This document shows, piece by piece, positions 8,953 to 18,460 of a stretch of DNA of 64,000 nucleotides. The stretch's first letter is position 1; every line of letters starts with the position of its first letter. The DNA lies in the NCBI RefSeq assembly GCF_004118855.1, contig NZ_PDKF01000002.1:262689-326688 (forward strand), read 5' to 3'. The notes beneath the pieces were generated by a model. The model had not been told where the DNA came from, searched no databases, and saw only the letters and a list, made by a program, of their open reading frames with translations. The position numbers were made by a program, and so were the translations under genes. The stretch is from Arcobacter sp. CECT 8983. GTDB taxonomy: Bacteria; Campylobacterota; Campylobacteria; Campylobacterales; Arcobacteraceae.

Positions 8953-9657
8953 TTACTCACTTTTCATTTCAATAAAAAGGAAATGTGAGTTTTCTAAAGC
9001 TTTAATTTGAAGCTTTCTCTCTTCTGTAACTTCCATAGCATCACCTTCATTTAGTTCAATATCATTTACTATAGAGCTTCCTTCAATCTGAGTAAAGTAA
9101 ACTTGTCTATTTTTATCTATTTCAAAATCTAAAGATTTTCCTTTTTCTAGTTCACTTACATAAAAGTTTACATCTTGATATAGTTGGATAGGAGCTTCTT
9201 TCTCTTTTGAAGAGACTATATTTAAAAGCTTATTTGCTCTTTGTTCTTTTGTAAACCTTTGTGAACCATAAAGTCTAGGAAGACCAGTTGCAGGGGGTAT
9301 TATCCAAATTTGTAAAAGTCTTAAATCTTTACTTTCATGTAAGTTATGTTCACTATGATAAATGCCATCTCCTGCACTTAAATATTGAACTTCTCCACGT
9401 TTTAAAGTCTCTTCATTTCCCATAGAGTCTTTGTGTGTGATTTCTCCATCAATTACATATGAAACAATTTCCATATTTTGATGGGGATGTGTATCAAAAC
9501 CACTTTTTGGATGAATAATATCATCATTTAAAACTCTTAGAACTCCGAAATTTATATTATTAGGATTTCTATAGTCAGCAAATGAGAAGTGAAATCTTGA
9601 CTCAAGCCATCCAAGGTTAGATGTTCCCATATTTTCTTTTTTTAGTTTTTTTAGCAT
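8953..9657 (-). CDS. Pirin-family cupin protein
   Basis: A 234-aa two-cupin protein. The metal ligands of pirins are visible: DTHPHQNME (His57, His59) and YHSEHN (His101, Glu103), with SRFHFSFADYRNP near the N-terminus. Pirins of this type bind iron and some show quercetin 2,3-dioxygenase activity; others act as redox-sensing partners. The start overlaps the end of the dioxygenase gene by 7 bp. It is the last gene of the MarR-controlled operon, which fits a role in handling quinones, flavonoid-like phenols or oxidised products. The substrate is not predictable. Confidence 0.88.
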   Translation of the reverse strand: MLKKLKKENMGTSNLGWLESRFHFSFADYRNPNNINFGVLRVLNDDIIHPKSGFDTHPHQNMEIVSYVIDGEITHKDSMGNEETLKRGEVQYLSAGDGIYHSEHNLHESKDLRLLQIWIIPPATGLPRLYGSQRFTKEQRANKLLNIVSSKEKEAPIQLYQDVNFYVSELEKGKSLDFEIDKNRQVYFTQIEGSSIVNDIELNEGDAMEVTEERKLQIKALENSHFLFIEMKSE

Positions 9658-10430
9658 AATGACTCCTTTAAATCAAAGGCAAAACACTCCATAGAAATAT
9701 TTGTGTACACAAACTCACTATTAAAAGAGATGCCTTTTTTGTTTTTTGCACTTCCAAATACAATAAAAAGTGGTAAAAAGTGTTCATCACTTGGATGATT
9801 TCTTTTATAGTCAATAGTTTTAGCTATTTCTAGTAACCTTTTTTGGTTACCACTATTTATTATATCTATTACTTCATCATTAAAGTTTTTTGCATAAGTT
9901 TTAATTGAATCACTTATTTGCATATCTGAAAGATTATGTGTTAATCCACCACTTCCTATAAGTAAAGCTTCATCTTTGAATAAGGCTAATTGTTTCCCTA
10001 AATATAATAGTTGTTCCTTAGTATAAGAAAGAGGAACAGATATTTGAACTACTGGAATATCAAGTTTTTCATACATCATTGAAAGGCAAGTCCAAACACC
10101 ATGGTCATAGTTAACTCTTGTATTATCTATAGAAATATCAATGCCATTTTCTTTAAGATGATTTACAATTTTAAGGCTTATCCTCTTATCACTTTTTATT
10201 TCATATTCGTACTCATATAACTCTTTTTCAAAACCATAAAAATCATATAATAAATCATTGTTTTCATAGTTTATGATTTTTAAATCATTTGTTACATAAT
10301 GTGCAGAAAAAATGATTATATATTTAGGCTTTTCTAAACCCTTAGCAAAGCTTTTTATATTTGCTTTGCTAAGTGAGTCTTGAAGAATAATATTTGGTGC
10401 TCCATGTGAAATGAAAAGTGAAGGAAACAT
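9651..10430 (-). CDS. LigB/DODA-type class III extradiol dioxygenase
   Basis: A 259-aa protein of the 4,5-DOPA extradiol dioxygenase (YgiD-like) family, which opens catechol rings using a non-haem metal. Metal-binding and catalytic histidines are seen in SLFISHGAPN (His9), IIIFSAHYV, YDHGVWTCL and HPSDEHFLPLF, in the expected order. It follows the FMN reductase by 11 bp and overlaps the pirin gene, so it sits in the centre of the operon. Together with a reductase and a MarR regulator it resembles catechol/quinone-stress loci such as the Bacillus MhqR regulon; that parallel is inference. Confidence 0.88.
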   Translation of the reverse strand: MFPSLFISHGAPNIILQDSLSKANIKSFAKGLEKPKYIIIFSAHYVTNDLKIINYENNDLLYDFYGFEKELYEYEYEIKSDKRISLKIVNHLKENGIDISIDNTRVNYDHGVWTCLSMMYEKLDIPVVQISVPLSYTKEQLLYLGKQLALFKDEALLIGSGGLTHNLSDMQISDSIKTYAKNFNDEVIDIINSGNQKRLLEIAKTIDYKRNHPSDEHFLPLFIVFGSAKNKKGISFNSEFVYTNISMECFAFDLKESLC

Positions 10431-10441
10431 TTTAAACTCTT

Positions 10442-10936
10442 TTAAAAAGAGGCAAAAGTAGAAAGAATCTTTTTTGAACTCTCTTCATTTAAACCATTTT
10501 GATATGTTGTAATAATCTCTCTTGGCATTACAACTGCACCTAATTTTGTAAATTGACTTCTCATACAAGCTGTAACATCACTTCCAAAACTTCCACTATG
10601 TGTTGCTAGTTGAACCTTTTTCATCGAGAATAATTCTCTAAAGTCATTTCCTACTCTTGAAATCCAAGCAACGAAATTAACTAATACAGGAGGAAGTGAG
10701 AAGTTATATTCAGGAGAAATAAAAACATAACTATCGCAACTTTTCATCTTTTCGATAATAGGTTTAATACTACTTGGAATACCATCTTTTTCTTCTTTAT
10801 TACTATCGTACATAGGAAGGTTTAGTTCAACTAAATTGATAATTTCACTTTCTTTACCATTTTCTTGTAGTTGTTCTTTAACCTTTTTTGCTAACTTCAT
10901 ATTTTCATTTAAACTTGCAACAAATATTAAAATCAT
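10442..10936 (-). CDS. NADPH-dependent FMN reductase family protein
   Basis: A 164-aa flavodoxin-fold reductase. YVFISPEYNFSLPPVLVNFV is the hallmark FMN-binding loop of the NADPH-dependent FMN reductase/ArsH/chromate-reductase family, and the N-terminal strand-loop ILIFVASLNENMKLA is consistent. Such enzymes reduce quinones, azo compounds or metals, usually as dimers in the cytosol. It lies 51 bp after yceI and is probably in the same transcript. Substrate is inferred only from neighbours. Confidence 0.87.
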   Translation of the reverse strand: MILIFVASLNENMKLAKKVKEQLQENGKESEIINLVELNLPMYDSNKEEKDGIPSSIKPIIEKMKSCDSYVFISPEYNFSLPPVLVNFVAWISRVGNDFRELFSMKKVQLATHSGSFGSDVTACMRSQFTKLGAVVMPREIITTYQNGLNEESSKKILSTFASF

Positions 10937-10987
10937 TATAAACTCCTTTGAACTATTTTTTATTTATTAAATTAGGTTTTTTACTAA

Positions 10988-11557
10988 TTATTTAGCTAAT
11001 ACTCCTTCAATTACGATATCGATTTTAACTTCTTCACCTACCATAATTCCACCAGCTTCAAGTGTTTTATTCCAATTTAAACCATAATCTGTTCTATTTA
11101 TTTTCCCTTCAATTTCTAAGGCAATTCTTTGATTACCCCATGGGTCAAGTATTTCACCAGTTTTTTCAATATCAAATACAACGTCTTTTGTTACACCTTT
11201 AATAGTTAACTTACCATAAGCTTTATTATTTTCAATTTTTTCAGCTTTGAAAGTTAATTTTGGATATTTTTTTACATCAAAAAAGTCTGCAGATTTTAAA
11301 TGCTTATCTCTTTTTTTATTATCAGTATTAATCGAGTTTGATTCTACTGTACCTTGAACAGATTTAATTGTTCCTGTTTTTTCATCATATTCAAATGAAC
11401 CATCAAATTTTTCAAAATTTCCTCTAACATATGAAATCATTAAGTGCTTAACTTTAAAGCCAACATTTGTGTGAGATGGATCTACATTATATGTAGCACC
11501 AAATAAACTACCTGCTGTTATAATTGATGCAAGTCCTAGTTTTACTAATTTTGTCAT
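10988..11557 (-). CDS. YceI-family periplasmic lipid-binding protein
   Basis: A 189-aa protein with a signal peptide (residues about 1-20, ending SLFGA) followed by TYNVDPSHTNVGFKVKHLM, the unmistakable start of the YceI lipocalin-like beta-barrel; TVESNSINTDNKKRDKHLKS and KINRTDYGLNWN are further family signatures. YceI proteins bind polyisoprenoid or quinone-like lipids in the periplasm. It is the first gene downstream of marR and has its own promoter and operator 22 bp before the ATG, so it is likely derepressed together with the reductase, dioxygenase and pirin. Confidence 0.95.
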   Translation of the reverse strand: MTKLVKLGLASIITAGSLFGATYNVDPSHTNVGFKVKHLMISYVRGNFEKFDGSFEYDEKTGTIKSVQGTVESNSINTDNKKRDKHLKSADFFDVKKYPKLTFKAEKIENNKAYGKLTIKGVTKDVVFDIEKTGEILDPWGNQRIALEIEGKINRTDYGLNWNKTLEAGGIMVGEEVKIDIVIEGVLAK

Positions 11558-11578
11558 TGTTTATCCTTTTTGTTTATA

Positions 11579-11598
11579 ATATTACTAATTAGTAATAT
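11579..11598. promoter_or_regulatory. MarR operator at the yceI promoter (20-bp perfect palindrome)
   Basis: ATATTACTAATTAGTAATAT is perfectly self-complementary. Its core TTACTA-N2-TAGTA is identical in plan to two sites upstream of marR. On the minus strand it overlaps a candidate promoter, TTTACA-17 bp-TAATAT, just upstream of yceI, so bound repressor would block transcription of the redox operon. Confidence 0.75.
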
Positions 11599-11612
11599 AA
11601 ATGTAAAATTTT

Positions 11613-12065
11613 TTAATTTGCTTTATAGACTTTATTTAAAAGTTCATATAAAGTATCAAGTTCTTTGTCACTTAAAACTTCAAGTGATGTTTTTAAATTT
11701 TTTGCATGATTTGGAAATACTTTTTCAATTACTTCAATACCTTTTTGAGTAATAGTTAAAATAGAAGCTCTCTTATCTTCTGGGTCAGAAATAGTTGTAA
11801 TCCAGCCATCTCTTTTAAGGTTTTTTACTACAACAGTAATATTACCAGGAGTACTCATTGTAAGCTTTGTAATTGAACTAATATTCAAATCACCTCTGTG
11901 ATAAAGTACCTCAAGTACTTTGAATTGATTAAAAGTCAAGTTAAAAGTATTTAAATAGTTTACTAATCTATTATGGAATTTTGACCTAATTCTTTCTATC
12001 CTAATGATAGTTTTCATAGATTTATCTGTTCTTTTTCCATAACTTACTAGGGATTTAGTATTCAT
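11613..12065 (-). CDS. MarR-family transcriptional regulator
   Basis: A 150-aa winged-helix regulator. FNLTFNQFKVLEVLYHRGDLNISSIT is the early helix region, MSTPGNITVVVKNLKRDGWI the recognition helix region, and DPEDKRASILTITQKG the wing, all in normal MarR order. It is transcribed in the same direction as, and 55 bp upstream of, yceI. Its own promoter (TTGACA-N18-TATAAT) carries an operator in the spacer, so autorepression is expected. No cysteine is seen in it, so a ligand rather than a thiol switch is more likely. Inducer unknown. Confidence 0.92.
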   Translation of the reverse strand: MNTKSLVSYGKRTDKSMKTIIRIERIRSKFHNRLVNYLNTFNLTFNQFKVLEVLYHRGDLNISSITKLTMSTPGNITVVVKNLKRDGWITTISDPEDKRASILTITQKGIEVIEKVFPNHAKNLKTSLEVLSDKELDTLYELLNKVYKAN

Positions 12066-12085
12066 TTATTTAACTCCTTTGTGAA

Positions 12086-12115
12086 ATTATATTACTAGTT
12101 AGTAGTATTTGTCAA
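12086..12115 (-). promoter_or_regulatory. Consensus promoter of marR with an operator filling the spacer
   Basis: On the minus strand the -35 is TTGACA (12115-12110) and the -10 is TATAAT (12091-12086), both perfect, separated by 18 bp. The spacer contains the operator TTACTA-GT-TAGTA (plus-strand 12092-12105). A Shine-Dalgarno AAAGGAG follows before the ATG at 12065, leaving a very short leader. Confidence 0.8.
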
Positions 12116-12134
12116 GTGTTTTTTAGAAAAACTA

Positions 12135-12148
12135 TTACTAACTAGTAG
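12135..12148. promoter_or_regulatory. Second upstream MarR operator
   Basis: TTACTA-AC-TAGTAG, the same half-sites as the operators at 12092 and 11579. It lies 43 bp (about four helical turns) upstream of the spacer operator, on the same DNA face, suggesting cooperative binding. Confidence 0.65.
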
Positions 12149-12239
12149 CAAAAATACTTTTCAAAAGCCTATGTTAGGCGCTTACACAAATTTGAAAATT
12201 TAGAAATGTTTTGGATTTAATAGTTATTGTTAAAAGTAA

Positions 12240-12263
12240 AAAGGCAGCTATTAAGCTGCCTTT
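12240..12263 (-). terminator. Terminator of the lysine-rich protein gene
   Basis: Stem AAAGGCAGCT (12240-12249), loop ATTA, stem AGCTGCCTTT (12254-12263), followed on the minus strand by further T residues. It separates this gene from marR. Confidence 0.8.
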
Positions 12264-12281
12264 AGAAATTATAATTAAGTA

Positions 12282-12470
12282 TTAAGCAGCTTTTTTAGCA
12301 GCTTTTTTAGCAGCTTTCTTAGCTTTGCTAACTTTTGTAGGTTTAAGTTTTAAAACTTTTTTAGTAACTTTTTTAGTAACTTTTTTTACGTCTTTTTTCT
12401 TTTCAACTACTTTTTTAGCTGCTTTTTTAGCTATTTTTTCAACTTTCTTTTCTTTTAATTCTTTTGCCAT
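12282..12470 (-). CDS. Lysine-rich histone H1-like small DNA-binding protein
   Basis: A 62-aa protein composed almost wholly of Lys, Ala, Val and Thr, with repeated KKAAKKAA and KKVTKK blocks. This matches the composition of bacterial histone-H1-like tails (Hc1/HctA-like or AlgP-like), which bind DNA or RNA through charge. There is no other domain. A proper Shine-Dalgarno (AGGA, six bases before the ATG), its own upstream intergenic region and a dedicated terminator argue that it is a real gene rather than low-complexity noise. The role in nucleoid organisation is inferred from composition only. Confidence 0.75.
   Translation of the reverse strand: MAKELKEKKVEKIAKKAAKKVVEKKKDVKKVTKKVTKKVLKLKPTKVSKAKKAAKKAAKKAA
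12285..12320. repeat. Three 12-bp tandem repeats encoding the Lys-Ala tail
   Basis: AGCAGCTTTTTT occurs at 12285 and 12297 and as AGCAGCTTTCTT at 12309. Each unit encodes the KKAA period of the C-terminal tail. Because the unit is a multiple of three, copy-number change would lengthen or shorten the protein without a frameshift. Confidence 0.8.
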
Positions 12471-12634
12471 TTTTCGTCCTTTTTTTAATTGTGATATTAT
12501 CTATTACTTATTGAAAAAAGTAATATAATATAGGTATTCTACACATTTAGAACAATAATGTCAAGGGTTATAACTAAAAATTAGCTTAAAATCATATTTT
12601 TTATTGTTTAACCAATTAATTATAAACACTTGGA

Positions 12635-12640
12635 TATAAT
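12635..12640 (+). promoter_or_regulatory. -10 promoter box for the aminotransferase gene
   Basis: ACTTGGATATAAT has a perfect TATAAT with a TTGGA extension, 34 bases before the ATG at 12675, without an obvious -35 box. Confidence 0.5.
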
Positions 12641-12674
12641 ATCGAGTTTTACTAAAAGCTTATAAGGAAATTAT

Positions 12675-13784
12675 ATGTTACTAACACCAGGACCAACGCC
12701 TGTACCAGAATTTGTAAGAAAAGCTATGGCAGATGTTACTATTCACCATAGAACACCAGAATTTGAAAAAATATTTGAAGAAACAAGAGAATTATTATTT
12801 GAATTATATGGAATGGATGAAGTTGTAATGCTTGCATCTAGTGGCTCAGGTGCAATGGAGGCTTGTGTTACTAATCTAACAAAGAAAAAAGCATTAACTG
12901 TAAATTCAGGAAAATTCGGTGAAAGATTTGGAAAAATTTGTAAAGCTTTTAACATCGAATATACTGAAATCAAAAATGAATGGAATACGCCTGTAAGTGT
13001 AGATGCTATTTTAGAAGCAGTTAAAAATGACAGTGAAATTGATGCAATATTTATTCAACTATGTGAAAGTGCAGGGGGATTAAAACACCCTGTTGAAGAG
13101 ATTGCAAAAGAAGTTAAAAAACTAAATAAAGATATCACAATAGTTGCAGATGGAATTACTGCTATTGGTGTTGAGAAGATTGACACTACAAATTTAGATG
13201 CAGTAATTACAGGAAGTCAAAAGGCACTTATGCTTCCTCCTGGGCTTGCGATTATTGGTTTATCAAATGCTGCAGTTTCTAAAATTGAAGAGAATGCAAA
13301 AGGTTTTTATTTTAATTTAGCAACAGAAATTAAAAAACAAAGAACAAATACTACAGCATGGACAGCAGCAACAACTTTGATTATTGGATTAAAAGAGATT
13401 TTATCATACATTAAAGAAAATGGTGGATTTGATACGCTTTATGAAAAAACAGCATTAAGAGCAAAAGCTACAAGAGAAGCTTTAAAAGCTATTGGGTGTG
13501 AAATTTATCCTCAAACTCCAGCAAATGCAATGACAACTATTTATAGTGAAAATGCACCTGAAATTAGAAAAATTTTAAAAACAAAGTATAATGTAAATAT
13601 TGCAGGTGGACAAGACCATATTAAAACATTAATCTATAGAATAAATCATATGGGATTAGTTGAAGATTTTGAAGCTACATGGGTAGTAAATGCAGTTGAA
13701 TTAGCAATGGATGAATTAAATCTTAGAGATTTTGATGGAACTGCTTCAAAAGTATTTTCTCAAGAGATGTTTAAAGGAAATTAA
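12675..13784 (+). CDS. Class V aminotransferase (alanine-glyoxylate / serine-pyruvate type)
   Basis: A 369-aa PLP enzyme. LLTPGPTPVPEFVRKAM is the typical start of the AGXT/serine-glyoxylate/phosphoserine-like class V family; ITGSQKALMLPPGLAII carries the Schiff-base lysine near residue 182, and MLASSGSGAMEACV forms the phosphate-binding loop. It probably transaminates alanine, serine or aspartate with a 2-oxo acid in the cytosol. It heads a run with hisZ-like, purA, DUF507 and carA, with gaps of only a few bases, so it is likely the first gene of that operon. Exact substrates cannot be read from sequence. Confidence 0.88.
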   Translation: MLLTPGPTPVPEFVRKAMADVTIHHRTPEFEKIFEETRELLFELYGMDEVVMLASSGSGAMEACVTNLTKKKALTVNSGKFGERFGKICKAFNIEYTEIKNEWNTPVSVDAILEAVKNDSEIDAIFIQLCESAGGLKHPVEEIAKEVKKLNKDITIVADGITAIGVEKIDTTNLDAVITGSQKALMLPPGLAIIGLSNAAVSKIEENAKGFYFNLATEIKKQRTNTTAWTAATTLIIGLKEILSYIKENGGFDTLYEKTALRAKATREALKAIGCEIYPQTPANAMTTIYSENAPEIRKILKTKYNVNIAGGQDHIKTLIYRINHMGLVEDFEATWVVNAVELAMDELNLRDFDGTASKVFSQEMFKGN

Positions 13785-13789
13785 TAATC

Positions 13790-15888
<2,099 letters not shown>

Positions 15889-15892
15889 CCCT

Positions 15893-16444
15893 ATGAGAAT
15901 GAAGTTACATCACACGCCATATATTTCTAGAAGAATCTCAAGAGATTTAGTAAATTGCGATTTTGTAGAGATTAGAAAGACAAAAGATGAAATCAGTGCA
16001 GAAATTGAAAAGATTTTAGATGCTGATATTGAACAAGAGCATGAATTAGATGAAAAAGTTCATGAGTTATTAGATGAACAAGAAGATGAAATTGAATTCT
16101 TAAATGCAGACAGAAGACAACTATTTTGGTTAACTAAAAAAAGATTAGCAAATGACTTTGGTGTAATATTAAACAATGAAGATAGATTTTCAGATATTGC
16201 TCATAAAGTATTAGATTATCTATGGGAAGAAGATTATATTCACTATACTTGTTCTGATAATCAAGTTAAAAACGTAATTTTTTCATCTATTGATGAATTT
16301 TTAAAAGGGTTTGAGAAAGCTGATGATGCTGTAATGGAAAAAATTAAACATTACAAAAGAAAGCTTATTCCAGGAACTGAAGAGTATGATATTGTTTATC
16401 ATAGACTATATGAAGAAGAACTAATTAAAAGAGGGTTAATGTAA
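15893..16444 (+). CDS. DUF507 family protein
   Basis: A 183-aa, acidic, helical cytosolic protein starting MRMKLHHTPYISRRISRDL, which matches the DUF507 family found almost only in Campylobacterota and Aquificota. No catalytic motif is apparent. Its stop overlaps the carA start (TAATG), and purA is 4 bp upstream, so it is co-expressed with purine and pyrimidine/arginine genes. Function is unknown. Confidence 0.85.
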   Translation: MRMKLHHTPYISRRISRDLVNCDFVEIRKTKDEISAEIEKILDADIEQEHELDEKVHELLDEQEDEIEFLNADRRQLFWLTKKRLANDFGVILNNEDRFSDIAHKVLDYLWEEDYIHYTCSDNQVKNVIFSSIDEFLKGFEKADDAVMEKIKHYKRKLIPGTEEYDIVYHRLYEEELIKRGLM

Positions 16445-17568
16445 TGCAAAAAGTATGGATTTATTTAGAAAATGGAACATTCTTAGAAGCTAAATCATTT
16501 GGTGCAACTGGTACAGCAGTTGGAGAAATTGTATTTAATACATCATTAACAGGATATCAAGAAATTATTTCTGATCCAAGTTATGCTGGGCAATTTATTA
16601 CTTTTACAATGCCAGAAATTGGAAATGTAGGTGTTAATGCAGATGATATGGAAAGTAAAACAGCTTACTGTAAAGGTGTTTTAGTTAGAAATTATCACCA
16701 TGAACATTCAAACTATAGATCTGAGGGTGACCTAGATTCATTCTTAAAAGAGCATGGGGTTCTTGGGATTACTGCTATTGATACAAGATATTTAACAAAA
16801 CTAATAAGAGATGAAGGTGCAATGATGATGATTGCATCAACTGAAATCTCTGATAGAGAAGAGCTTGCTGAAAAATTAGCGCAAAGCCCAAGAATAGAAG
16901 ATATTAATTATATCAAAGAAGTGTCTACTAAAGAAGCTTATGTACATAAAAATGGTGCATGGAATCATGAAAACAAAGCATACAACAAAGCTGTAATGAG
17001 TGATAAAAAAGTAGTAGTTATTGACTTTGGTGTAAAAAGAAATATTTTAAATGAATTAGTTGAGTCTGGACTTGAAGTAGAAGTTGTACCTGCTACATTT
17101 AAAGCTGAAGATTTAATTGCAAGATTTGAAGCAAAAGAAATTGGTGGTATCTTCTTATCAAATGGTCCAGGTGATCCATTAACTTTAACAGAAGAGAAAA
17201 AAGAAGTTCAAAAATTAATTAATACAGATATACCTATATTTGCTATTTGTTTAGGACATCAAATGTTATCTATTGCACATGGACATGATACATATAAGTT
17301 ACCATTCGGACAACATGGTGGTAACCATCCAGTCGCAAATCCTGAATCAATGGTTGTAGAAATTACTGCACAAAACCATAACTATAATGTTCCAGATAGT
17401 ATTGTAGAAATTGCTGAGATTACGCATAAGAACTTATTTGATGGAACTATTGAAGGTGTTAAATACAAAAATAAAGAGATCTTCTCAGTTCAACATCACC
17501 CAGAGGCTAGTCCTGGTCCTCATGAGTCGAAATATATCTTTGACGAATTCGCTAAGATTGTAAAATAA
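16444..17568 (+). CDS. carA: Carbamoyl-phosphate synthase small (glutaminase) subunit
   Basis: CarA hydrolyses glutamine and passes ammonia to CarB to make carbamoyl phosphate for arginine and pyrimidines. The 374-aa protein begins with the CPSase_sm domain (FGATGTAVGEIVFNTSLTGY), then a class I glutamine amidotransferase domain with SNGPGDP, the nucleophile elbow FAICLGHQML and the His-Glu pair in VQHHPEASPGPH. carB is not adjacent. The last codons form one outer arm of a long inverted repeat (17553-17696). Confidence 0.97.
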   Translation: MQKVWIYLENGTFLEAKSFGATGTAVGEIVFNTSLTGYQEIISDPSYAGQFITFTMPEIGNVGVNADDMESKTAYCKGVLVRNYHHEHSNYRSEGDLDSFLKEHGVLGITAIDTRYLTKLIRDEGAMMMIASTEISDREELAEKLAQSPRIEDINYIKEVSTKEAYVHKNGAWNHENKAYNKAVMSDKKVVVIDFGVKRNILNELVESGLEVEVVPATFKAEDLIARFEAKEIGGIFLSNGPGDPLTLTEEKKEVQKLINTDIPIFAICLGHQMLSIAHGHDTYKLPFGQHGGNHPVANPESMVVEITAQNHNYNVPDSIVEIAEITHKNLFDGTIEGVKYKNKEIFSVQHHPEASPGPHESKYIFDEFAKIVK

Positions 17569-17696
17569 GTAATCTTATTTTCGCAATCTCTGCGTTGAAG
17601 TTTTAAATTTATTCGTCACATACTCTAGTATGCTCCTCAAAAATTTAAAACTTCGCCTTGACCTTACAAAAAGCAATCACTTCTTTTACAATCTTA
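17553..17696. repeat. 144-bp nested inverted-repeat element with a CGTCACATAC/GTATGCTCCTC core
   Basis: Outer arms are a perfect 13-bp pair: TAAGATTGTAAAA at 17553-17565 (the 3' end of carA) and its complement at 17684-17696. Inner arms are a perfect 14-bp pair: GAAGTTTTAAATTT (17597-17610) and AAATTTAAAACTTC (17641-17654). The 30-base centre (17611-17640) contains CGTCA, CATACT-CT-AGTATG and CTCCTC. The sequence between outer and inner arms is degenerately symmetric as well, so the whole unit could form one long hairpin or cruciform. It also contains a likely carA terminator (7-bp stem, 17553-17559 with 17571-17577, then T-rich). Confidence 0.8.
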
Positions 17697-17708
17697 AAAA
17701 GGGAGATA

Positions 17709-18425
17709 ATGAAAATCATAACTTGGAATTGTAATGGTGCTTTCAGAAAAAAATACACCTACTTAGAAAATATTAATGCAGATATAATTGTAATCCAAGA
17801 ATGTGAAAATCCAGAATTTTCAACAAAAGAATACAAAGTATGGTCAAAAAACTATTTATGGATAGGTGATAATAAAAATAAAGGTCTTGCTATATTTGCA
17901 AAGCCAGAAATTAAAATAGAACAATTAAATTGGAGTGATGAAAACCACTTATATAAAAATGAAAAGTTAGAATCTTTTATTCCATGTTTAATTAATAATT
18001 CAATAATATTAATAGCAATTTGGACAAAAAAAGCAAACTCTGAAGTATTTGGATATATTGGTCAGCTATGGAAATATTTAAAGCTTCATAAAGAAAAATT
18101 AGCAAATAAAGAAGTGATAATTATTGGAGATTTAAATAGTAATAGTATTTGGGATAAATGGGATAGATGGTGGAACCATTGCGATGTTGTAAAGGAATTA
18201 GAAGAACTAAATATTATTAGTATGTATCATGCTATAACAAAAGAAGAACAGGGTAAAGAGAGCACTCCAACATTTTATTTACAAAAAAAGATTGATAAAC
18301 CATATCATATAGATTATTGTTTTTTGTCAAAAAGTTTTATTGATAAAAAATCTACTTTAAAGATATTAGACTATAAGTATTGGTTAGAAAAAAGTGATCA
18401 TATTCCAATTGTTTGTGAAATTTAG
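17709..18425 (+). CDS. Endonuclease/exonuclease/phosphatase (EEP) family protein
   Basis: A 238-aa protein of the EEP fold. The first strand KIITWNCNGAFRKK, the second motif IIVIQECEN, IIIGDLNSN and the terminal SDHIPIVCEI supply the metal-binding Asn, Glu, Asp and Asp-His residues of this superfamily, so it should be an active hydrolase. The start at 17709 is preferred over an in-frame ATG at 17658 because GGGAGA lies just ahead of it and the fold begins there. The specific substrate (DNA or phosphoester) is not determined. It follows the inverted-repeat element and faces pgpA. Confidence 0.83.
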   Translation: MKIITWNCNGAFRKKYTYLENINADIIVIQECENPEFSTKEYKVWSKNYLWIGDNKNKGLAIFAKPEIKIEQLNWSDENHLYKNEKLESFIPCLINNSIILIAIWTKKANSEVFGYIGQLWKYLKLHKEKLANKEVIIIGDLNSNSIWDKWDRWWNHCDVVKELEELNIISMYHAITKEEQGKESTPTFYLQKKIDKPYHIDYCFLSKSFIDKKSTLKILDYKYWLEKSDHIPIVCEI

Positions 18426-18426
18426 G

Positions 18427-18460
18427 TGTAAAACAAACGAATTTAATCGTTTGTTTTACA
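18427..18460. terminator. Bidirectional terminator between the EEP gene and pgpA
   Basis: A 14-bp perfect stem: TGTAAAACAAACGA (18427-18440), loop ATTTAA, then TCGTTTGTTTTACA (18447-18460). It includes the last codons of pgpA. Confidence 0.8.

Noticed and set aside
12325-12528. Plus-strand frame rich in Phe/Leu/Thr opposite the lysine-rich gene
   Set aside because: It is the mirror of Lys codons on the other strand; the minus gene has the Shine-Dalgarno and the terminator.
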